Below are positions 58,570 to 64,000 of a stretch of 64,000 bases of DNA, one piece after another. Both the position numbers and the translations under genes were made by a program. Each line of letters opens with the position of its first letter. Position 1 is the first letter of the stretch. The notes under the pieces were generated by a model. That model saw only the letters and a program-made list of their open reading frames with translations, did no database searches and was not told the DNA's origin. The stretch comes from Blautia luti (GTDB taxonomy: Bacteria > Bacillota > Clostridia > Lachnospirales > Lachnospiraceae): positions 38,777 through 102,776 of the forward strand of contig NZ_JAAITI010000012.1 of the NCBI RefSeq assembly GCF_013304735.1. The letters are read 5' to 3'.

Positions 58570-58622
58570 AAATACTGTGTGTCGTTTGCTTTTTTTGGCG
58601 AACGGGGCACAGTATTTTTTTG
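58570..58622 (+). terminator. terminator of the leuB-to-serA operon
   Basis: AAATACTGTG (58570-58579) pairs perfectly with CACAGTATTT (58608-58617), with an inner CGTT-GC/GC-AACG stem; the T run follows. Confidence 0.9.
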
Positions 58623-58953
58623 AGAAAAAGAAAATCGCAAAGGGGCCGCAAAGCCGCGGCCCCTCTGCACACCCCTCGGGCTTTTTTTTTAGGAGTGCTT
58701 GGTTGTGGAGGACGGGAGTTTTGATGACTTGTGTCTGTATGCGACGGTGATGAGGACGGAAGGTTGAGCCGATGAAGAAGAACGGCCTGAAGGGTTGTTG
58801 AGAGTGAAAAAGTCTTGAGGCCGTTATAGGTATGTGATGGTATTGGATGCGGAAGGTTGAGCCGAGAATGTGGGCGGGAGGGCGTTGGGAGGTCTCGATG
58901 TGCGGGGTACATCTGCGGATTTTTTGGAATAGTGTAGAAGTGAATTTGAGTGG

Positions 58954-59024
58954 TAAAGATATCAAGTGTAAAGATATTAAATGCAAAGATATCAAATGCA
59001 AATATAATATGCAAATATAATATG
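58954..59024. repeat. short AT-rich tandem repeats
   Basis: Three copies of a 15-bp unit (consensus AAAGATATCAAATGC, 58954-58998) are followed by two exact copies of 13-bp CAAATATAATATG (58999-59024). Confidence 0.85.
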
Positions 59025-59175
59025 CATGATGATATTGGCTATAGATTTCTATATGATAAGATTATTAATAAAATATATGATATATGATATAATAGGGAAA
59101 ATATGTAGAACACACAACAATTGGCGGACAGGCGTGAAGCGCCGCTTCCGCGGTACGTGCCCGGAAAGAGGGGGT

Positions 59176-59225
59176 GCAGGGGGAGAAAAACGGGCTTCGT
59201 AACTTCGAGTGCTTTCTCCCCCTGC
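59176..59225. repeat. foldback with CGGGCTTCG loop, copy 1
   Basis: A perfect 13-bp stem (59176-59188 with 59213-59225) encloses a 24-nt loop with CGGGCTTCGTAACTTCGAG. It shares the loop, but not the arms, with 63632-63680. It lies just beyond the 3' end of the fructokinase-like gene. Confidence 0.7.
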
Positions 59226-59287
59226 GATTTTCTCAGCTTTTCAAAGCCAATAAACAAAAAAATAATTCAATAAAAGAAAAACATACA

Positions 59288-60259
59288 CTACTTGCGGGAT
59301 GCGATGAAGTCAAGAACTTCATCCCTTGCAGGCATCACGCGAAGTGCCCCCTTCTTTGTTGTGATAAGAGAAGCTGCCGCATTTGCAAAAGTAAGCAGCT
59401 CTGTAAGATTTTCGTCAGTGAGATCTTCAAGACCGTGTTCCAGCACATAATTCAGGGTGCTTGCACAGAAGGTGTCTCCTGCGCCAGTAGTTTCAATAGT
59501 ATTTTCCTGAAGGAAAGGAGCAGCCTCAACTTTTCGTCCGCGGTAATAAGCGCGGCTTCCATCCTTACCAAGTGTGATCAGCACAAGGGGGATATGATAT
59601 TTTTCTTCAATAAGGGCAGCACCCTTGTCATAATCGGTAGTATCAAAAAGAAATTCTACTTCATTATCAGAAATCTTCAGTACATCGCAGCGCTCCATAC
59701 CGTATTCGATTTCTTTACGGGCATCGTTCAGATCTTTCCAGAGTGGAGGGCGTAAATTCGGGTCAAAGGTAATGATACATCCGGCTTCTTTTGCCACATC
59801 AAGGGCGTAGCGGGTTGCTTCACGGACACCTTCATGAGTGGAAGAAAGCGTGCCAAAATGGAAGATCCTGGAATTGCGGATCAGATCGGCATCTACCTCA
59901 TCTTTTGTCAGCATCATATCTGCACCTGGATTACGGTAGAAAGAAAAATCACGGTCTCCGTCCGGGTAAGTATGTACAAAAGCAAGGGTAGTATGAACTT
60001 CATCGTCCATGACAAGATTCCTGGTATCGATGCCACATTCTTCTACGGCAGCTTTCAGCTGTTTGCCAAACATATCATTTCCGACTTTTCCGATAAATGC
60101 AGTTTTTTTGCCAAGGCGGTTCAGCATGGCAAGAACGTTACATGGAGCTCCGCCAGGGTTTGCCTCAAAAGTAGGATTGCCCTGGGAACTGTCACCGTTT
60201 TCTGTGAAGTCGATCAGAAGCTCGCCGAGAGCTGTTACATCATACAGTTTGTTTTCCAT
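59288..60259 (-). CDS. PfkB-family sugar kinase, fructokinase-like
   Basis: The 323-residue kinase has the N-terminal substrate part ALGELLIDF with GGAPCNVLAMLNRLG, and the C-terminal ATP site and catalytic base in ETTGAGDTFCAS (Asp base in GAGD). The sequence fits bacterial fructokinases that make fructose-6-phosphate, but ribokinase-type substrates cannot be ruled out. The start 60259 follows CAGGAGGA on the minus strand. It is divergent from the branching-enzyme homologue. Confidence 0.88.
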   Translation of the reverse strand: MENKLYDVTALGELLIDFTENGDSSQGNPTFEANPGGAPCNVLAMLNRLGKKTAFIGKVGNDMFGKQLKAAVEECGIDTRNLVMDDEVHTTLAFVHTYPDGDRDFSFYRNPGADMMLTKDEVDADLIRNSRIFHFGTLSSTHEGVREATRYALDVAKEAGCIITFDPNLRPPLWKDLNDARKEIEYGMERCDVLKISDNEVEFLFDTTDYDKGAALIEEKYHIPLVLITLGKDGSRAYYRGRKVEAAPFLQENTIETTGAGDTFCASTLNYVLEHGLEDLTDENLTELLTFANAAASLITTKKGALRVMPARDEVLDFIASRK

Positions 60260-60359
60260 TGATGATTCCTCCTGATAGGGTATTTGTTTCATATTCTGTC
60301 TCATATTATAAGCGTTGAACCTGATTTTGGGAAGAACCAAATTGAATTATTTTCTGTTC

Positions 60360-60373
60360 TGTTACCGGTTACA
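60360..60373. promoter_or_regulatory. possible LacI-type operator between the divergent genes
   Basis: TGTTACCGGTTACA is a 14-bp palindrome with one mismatched pair. It lies between the fructokinase-like and branching-enzyme-like genes. LacI-family sites often have this size and a central CG. Confidence 0.4.
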
Positions 60374-60474
60374 TGCATTACTTTTTGCGAAGATTAGAAC
60401 AGTTATCTTTATTTTTCAGTAAAAAAGTGATAAACTGAGTCTATAAAACAACAAATATGACGGAGGAGACGATT

Positions 60475-62733
60475 ATGGCTGATAAAGCGTATGAATATAT
60501 GGACTGGCCCCGGATTGAGGCGATTGTTTATGGTGAGGAGGCGTCACCCCGTGATGTGATGCAGCCGATGGTAACAGAGGATGGTGTTCTGATTCAGGGA
60601 TTTTTTCCGGGAACGGATGCTGCAGAAGTAGTTGTAGGGAAAACGAGTTATCCTATGATCCTGGAAGATGAGGCCGGTTATTATGCGGTAATGCTTCCGC
60701 TGAAAAGGATTCCGGAATATCGCTTCCGTGTGACCAGGGGAAGCATGAAAGAAACTTTCTATGATGCCTATGAATGTCCATGCCAGATCACGGAAGAGGA
60801 GGAAAAAGCTTTCTGTGCCGGTGTTTATTACAAGGCATACGAGAAGCTTGGAGCTCATCCAGGTATCTGTGGCGGTGTGAAGGGAACCTATTTTGCTGTT
60901 TGGGCGCCCAATGCGATCCGTGTCAGTGTAGTCGGTGATTTTGACCGGTGGGATGGAAGACGCCTTCCGATGCATCGCATGCCAATGTCCGGAATTTTTG
61001 AACTTTTTGTTCCAGGCGTGCAGGCGGGCGTTTCCTATCAGTATGAGATTAAGATCAAAGGAGGCAATGTACAGCGAAAATCAGATCCTTATGGAAATGG
61101 GACACAGGGAGCTCCGTCAGTGATTTCGGTAGTGACAGATCTGGGAGATTTTTCCTGGCAGGATGAAGCGTGGATGAAGGAACGTGAAAAGTTTGCCAGC
61201 CGTGAAGTTCCGGTTTCTATTTATGAAACAGATGTAACAGAGTGGAAAAACAGTAGTGAACTGGTGGCGTTTCTGAAAGAGACCGGTTATACCCATGTGG
61301 AATTTCATCCGGTGATGGAGTATCTTGACCAGAGCTCAGGCGGATATTCGACGTCTTCGTATTATGCGGTAACGACCCGTTTTGGAACAGCGGCAGATTT
61401 TCGTGCGCTGGTGGAGGATCTTCACCAGGCTGGGATTGGAGTGATTCTGGACTGGGCACCGGCACAGTTCCCACGGTTTGATGCCGGACTTGAGAAATTT
61501 GACGGAACCCCTCTTTATGAAGTGCAGGACCCGGCTATGGCGGTTCATCCAATGTGGGGAACTATGCTTTATAATTATGGAAGTCCTATGGTCAAGGATT
61601 TCCTTATTTCCAATGCCTTTTTCTGGCTGGATGAGTTCCATGTGGACGGATTCCGTATGGATGATGTAGATGCGATGCTGTATCTGGATTTCGGACGAGA
61701 AGCAGGACAGTGGACCCCGAATCTTTATGGTTCCAATGAGAATCTTCAGGCACTGGAGTTTCTGAAACATCTGAATTCGATTGTGAAAAAGCAGGATCCG
61801 GGCATTCTCCTGATCGCACAGGAGGATGGCTTATGGCCGCAGCTTACAGACAGTGTGGAAAATGATCATCTGGGATTTGACTATAAATGGAGTGGGGGCT
61901 GGACAAAAGATCTTCTTTCTTATCTGGAAGCGGAGCCCCTGGAAAGACGGAATTATTATGATCAGCTGACGCTTTCCATGATGTATGCGTACAGTGAACA
62001 TTATGTACTGACTCTTGGAAAAAGAGATGTGGGTACGCTGAGGGAGTTTCTGGAAAAGCTTCCGGGATCTTCCAAGCAGAAGAATGCTCAGCTGCGTGCG
62101 GCATATGGTTATCTGATGCTGCATCCTGGTGTGAAGATGACTGCGCCGGATGGAGATATCATGCCAGAACTGAAAACGTATATCCATGATCTCAATGAAC
62201 TTTATATGTCTTGTCCTGCTTTGTATGCGATGGATGGAAATTCAGATGGTTTTGAATGGATCCAGTTTACCAGCTATGATGAGAATGTGGTTGCATTTCT
62301 TCGTAAAACAGAGAAACCGGAGGAGACGGTTCTTGCGGTATGTAATTTTTCACCGGTGTCTTATGACAGTTACCAGGTTGGTGTGCCTTTTGCAGGAAAA
62401 TATAAGGAAGTTTTTAACAGTGACAGTGGAAAGTATGGCGGACAGGGTGCTGTGAATGCCCGGGCGAAAGCGGCTGTTCATGTAGAGTGTGACAACAGGG
62501 AGTTTTCGCTGAAACTGAAACTTCCGGCTTATGGTGTGGCGGTATTTAGCTGCATGCCGGAGAAGAAGATTGTGAAGAAAGAAACTGTGAGAAAGACTAC
62601 GGAGAAAAGTAAGGGGAAACGTATTGATAAGGCGAAAATGACGGTGGTGGAAAAATCTTCTGCTGTGAAGGATGCAGTGAAGGTTGTGAAGAAGGTGACT
62701 TCTCGTAGGAAAAGTTCTGCGGGGAAGAAATGA
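60475..62733 (+). CDS. GH13 branching-enzyme homologue with altered catalytic motifs
   Basis: The 752-residue protein has the glycogen-branching-enzyme layout: N-terminal domains with WAPNAIRVSVVGDFDRWDGR, a GH13 barrel, and a C-terminal beta domain. The nucleophile Asp396 is present (DGFRMDDV) and the acid Glu450 survives (AQEDG instead of AEEST). But region I reads DWAPAQF, with Gln331 for the usual His, and region IV reads LGKRDV, with Lys516-Arg517-Asp518 where active enzymes have His-Asp-Glu. The transition-state Asp is thus lost. A 55-residue Lys/Arg-rich tail follows, unusual for the family. It may be a binding protein or pseudo-enzyme. ATG 60475 follows GGAGGAG. Divergent from the fructokinase-like gene. 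Confidence 0.85.
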   Translation: MADKAYEYMDWPRIEAIVYGEEASPRDVMQPMVTEDGVLIQGFFPGTDAAEVVVGKTSYPMILEDEAGYYAVMLPLKRIPEYRFRVTRGSMKETFYDAYECPCQITEEEEKAFCAGVYYKAYEKLGAHPGICGGVKGTYFAVWAPNAIRVSVVGDFDRWDGRRLPMHRMPMSGIFELFVPGVQAGVSYQYEIKIKGGNVQRKSDPYGNGTQGAPSVISVVTDLGDFSWQDEAWMKEREKFASREVPVSIYETDVTEWKNSSELVAFLKETGYTHVEFHPVMEYLDQSSGGYSTSSYYAVTTRFGTAADFRALVEDLHQAGIGVILDWAPAQFPRFDAGLEKFDGTPLYEVQDPAMAVHPMWGTMLYNYGSPMVKDFLISNAFFWLDEFHVDGFRMDDVDAMLYLDFGREAGQWTPNLYGSNENLQALEFLKHLNSIVKKQDPGILLIAQEDGLWPQLTDSVENDHLGFDYKWSGGWTKDLLSYLEAEPLERRNYYDQLTLSMMYAYSEHYVLTLGKRDVGTLREFLEKLPGSSKQKNAQLRAAYGYLMLHPGVKMTAPDGDIMPELKTYIHDLNELYMSCPALYAMDGNSDGFEWIQFTSYDENVVAFLRKTEKPEETVLAVCNFSPVSYDSYQVGVPFAGKYKEVFNSDSGKYGGQGAVNARAKAAVHVECDNREFSLKLKLPAYGVAVFSCMPEKKIVKKETVRKTTEKSKGKRIDKAKMTVVEKSSAVKDAVKVVKKVTSRRKSSAGKK

Positions 62734-62799
62734 TGGGGTGTGAACAGAGGGGGTGGAAGTTGTAGTAGGAATAATTTGAGTGGATTGTTGGAAAAGTGC

Positions 62800-62827
62800 T
62801 TGCATTTTTTGCAAAATACGGTATAAT
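62800..62827 (+). promoter_or_regulatory. promoter of tRNA-Thr
   Basis: -35 TTGCAT (62800-62805), 16-bp spacer, -10 TATAAT (62822-62827). Confidence 0.85.
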
Positions 62828-62847
62828 ATCAGTTGTGTTTATCACAA

Positions 62848-62920
62848 GCTGGAATAGCTCAGTCGGTAGAGCACTTCACTCGTAATGAAGGGGTCGTGAG
62901 TTCGAGTCTCATTTCCAGCT
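62848..62920 (+). tRNA. tRNA-Thr (anticodon CGT)
   Basis: 73 nt fold as a cloverleaf: acceptor GCTGGAA/TTCCAGC, D stem GCTC/GAGC, anticodon stem CTTCA/TGAAG with loop CTCGTAA (anticodon CGT), T arm GTGAG-TTCGAGT-CTCAT. The CCA end is not encoded. It reads ACG codons. Confidence 0.96.
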
Positions 62921-62935
62921 TATAACTGATTGGAG

Positions 62936-62976
62936 TCCGGTATCTTTGGGGTGACTGAAGATGCCGGATTTTTTTT
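62936..62976 (+). terminator. terminator after tRNA-Thr
   Basis: TCCGGTATCTT (62936-62946) pairs with AAGATGCCGGA (62958-62968), followed by eight T. Confidence 0.9.
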
Positions 62977-62986
62977 GTGTGAAGAC

Positions 62987-63292
62987 GGAGAGCAAAGCGG
63001 ACGCTAGAGGGAGAGGATATCGGTTCGGGCAAGGACTCCGTCGGGGATACAACTAGGGTTCCGTGAGGGTGGAGAGAAAGAGGTACGCCAGAGGGAGAGG
63101 ATATCGGCTCGGGCAAGGACTCCGTCGGGGGATACAACTAAGATTCCGTGAGATGGCTAAAACCATTGCGGCAGGGCCAGAACTCGCCGTTGGCTCAAAC
63201 AGCTGACCCTGCCGCAATAACGCCCTCTCCCGGAACCTAAGTTGTATCACCCCTCCTCCGCAACAGCCCGAACCGATATCCTCTCCCTCTGG
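62987..63292. repeat. three-copy repeat with inverted third copy and central hairpin
   Basis: Copies 1 (62987-63067) and 2 (63071-63152) are direct and share AGAGGGAGAGGATATCGG and GGCAAGGACTCCGTCGGGG. Copy 3 (63232-63292) is inverted. Between copies 2 and 3, a 12-bp perfect hairpin ATTGCGGCAGGG (63165-63176, complement 63207-63218) has a loop starting GAACTCGCCG and ending GCTCAAACAGC. Confidence 0.75.
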
Positions 63293-63392
63293 CTGACATT
63301 TCCAACCGACAGGAAAAAAGATAAGACCCTTGCAGGGGACGGAAGCGGACGCGGGGCGTCCTGTCCTGGAATTGTTGAAGTGTAGCTGTATT

Positions 63393-63576
63393 GGCGTAGC
63401 GTTCTACTATAAATACAGAAGAATTTAGGAACTAGATCGGCACAGTGTACCACTATAAATACCGAAGAACCCAGGAACCAGATCGGCGTAGCGTCTCACT
63501 ATAAATACCGAAGAACCCAGGAACCAGATCGGCACAGCGTCCCACTCTGAATACCGCAGAATACAGAAAAAAGTCA
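63393..63576. repeat. 46-bp tandem repeat, four copies
   Basis: Units start at 63393, 63439, 63485 and 63531. Units 2 and 3 are nearly identical; unit 1 is close; unit 4 decays after about 24 nt. The core includes ACTATAAATACCGAAGAAC. The 46-bp period is not a multiple of three, so it is not a protein repeat. Confidence 0.85.
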
Positions 63577-63631
63577 ACCGTGTTACACATCGAAGATGTA
63601 ACACTCCTTCCGTGCCCAACGGGGTGGGAGC

Positions 63632-63680
63632 GCGAGGGAGGGCGTTCGGGCTTCGGAACTCTGAGATCGCCTTCCCTCGC
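63632..63680. repeat. foldback with CGGGCTTCG loop, copy 2
   Basis: A 13-bp stem with one G-U pair (63632-63644 with 63668-63680) encloses a loop with CGGGCTTCGGAACTCTGAG. It shares this loop with 59176-59225 while the arms differ. Confidence 0.7.
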
Positions 63681-63791
63681 ACTTACCGCATTGAAAATGC
63701 GACCGCCGTAGCGCACCCAGCGAATGGGGGAAGAAAAATTGCATCTTTAAGATAAACTTCCAAAAAAACCAAAAAAATTTGAATTTTATGG

Positions 63792-63820
63792 TTGACAAGC
63801 ATAACTCCCAGTGGTATTAT
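63792..63820 (+). promoter_or_regulatory. strong promoter P1, probably of an rRNA operon
   Basis: Consensus -35 TTGACA (63792-63797), 17-bp spacer, -10 TATTAT (63815-63820). An A-tract region lies upstream. Confidence 0.8.
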
Positions 63821-63894
63821 AACTGAGCTGTCGCAAATAATTGTTTTTGAAAAACAAACAATTGAAAAGAATTTCAGAAAAATGAAATTCACTG

Positions 63895-63923
63895 TTGACA
63901 AAAGACAGAAGATATGATAAAGT
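63895..63923 (+). promoter_or_regulatory. strong promoter P2, probably of an rRNA operon
   Basis: Consensus -35 TTGACA (63895-63900), 17-bp spacer, -10 TAAAGT (63918-63923). It lies 103 bp after P1. Confidence 0.7.
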
Positions 63924-63994
63924 ATCCAAGTCGTCGACAAAACGGCAACAAAATCTTAACTCAAAAATGTTTGAAAAAAACTTGAAAAAAGTAC

Positions 63995-64000
63995 TTGACA
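63995..64000 (+). promoter_or_regulatory. -35 box of a third promoter, cut by the window edge
   Basis: TTGACA at the last six bases, 100 bp after the P2 box and after an A-rich stretch. Its -10 box lies outside the window. Confidence 0.6.

Larger units (their letters stand above)
58540..59287. other. repeat-rich non-coding island between serA and the fructokinase-like gene
   Basis: 748 nt with no credible gene. Contents: serA terminator; a GC-rich hairpin AGGGGCCGC/GCGGCCCCT (58641-58649 with 58656-58664) followed by a T9 run; a 16-bp exact direct repeat CGGAAGGTTGAGCCGA (58757-58772, 58850-58865); an AACGGCCT/AGGCCGTT hairpin between them; an AT-rich tandem repeat (58954-59024); and a foldback (59176-59225). 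Confidence 0.7.
62977..63791. other. repeat-rich non-coding island downstream of tRNA-Thr
   Basis: About 800 nt of direct and inverted repeats without a credible gene. Short frames on the minus strand are interrupted and their reading frame shifts at each 46-bp repeat. Individual elements are listed separately. Confidence 0.7.

Noticed and set aside
58550..59014. Small proteins on the minus strand in the serA-fructokinase gap
   Set aside because: Two overlapping frames read through a terminator, a GC hairpin and the AT-rich tandem repeats; there are no ribosome sites or recognisable motifs.
63393..63576. CRISPR array
   Set aside because: The copies are contiguous with no variable spacers, and no cas genes are present.
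63425..63716. Minus-strand frames across the 46-bp repeats
   Set aside because: The repeat period is not a multiple of three, so the frame changes at each unit, and no start site is visible.

Overview
The window comes from a low-to-mid GC, spore-forming Firmicute. The best fit is a gut Lachnospiraceae close to Blautia; this is inferred from gene content, gene order and strong AGGAGG ribosome sites, not from a marker comparison. Supporting genes are the cotJA-cotJB-cotJC spore-coat operon, a pyrophosphate-type phosphofructokinase, a CwlD-like amidase, MecA, class B sortase, and the classic Firmicute order rpsF-ssb-rpsR, then gdpP-rplI-dnaB.

Layout. Positions 1-6.6 kb hold the end of an Lgt-like gene, an S8 protease with an intact triad, a class II aldolase, a PPi-PFK, an HPr-like protein without the phosphorylatable histidine, and an SdpR/SdpI-type repressor-membrane protein pair with two perfect operators. 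From 6.7 to 10 kb is a three-gene module of a small helical protein, a VWA protein and a MoxR-like AAA+ ATPase. From 10 to 20 kb are purC, sortase B, a sirtuin, the ribosomal/replication cluster, a MerR regulator, a 56-residue ferredoxin and a DUF1858 protein. From 20 to 32 kb are mecA, a probable structured RNA, cell-envelope genes (GH18 protein, CwlD-like amidase, two large multi-membrane GT-C-like proteins around a GT2 enzyme), then an HD/Sua5/RpiB/dCMP deaminase operon. From 32 to 41 kb are a two-component system, a PflX-like radical SAM protein, TrkH/TrkA and cotJABC. From 41 to 51.5 kb are a 1413-residue acyl-CoA dehydratase activase-type protein, tgt, yajC and a YdjI/YdjG/YdjH-type set. 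From 51.7 to 58.5 kb lies an amino-acid operon, leuB-ilvD-ilvB-serC-serA. The last 5.5 kb has a fructokinase-like gene, a branching-enzyme homologue with altered catalytic motifs, tRNA-Thr(CGT), a repeat-rich non-coding stretch and three strong promoter -35 boxes about 100 bp apart, which suggest that an rRNA operon starts just outside the window.

Three long gaps (47.4-48.1, 58.5-59.3 and 62.9-63.8 kb) are non-coding and unusually rich in foldbacks and direct repeats. Some hairpins have unrelated arms but share loop sequence, pointing to recurrent structured intergenic elements.

Most interesting candidates: the leader/sRNA at 20968-21140 closed by a 15-bp long-range helix; the probable pseudo-enzyme GlgB homologue; the double operator of the sdpRI-like pair; the AAA+/VWA module; the YdjGHI set without PspA; and the foldback family. 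No phage, complete insertion sequence, CRISPR array or defence island was recognised.
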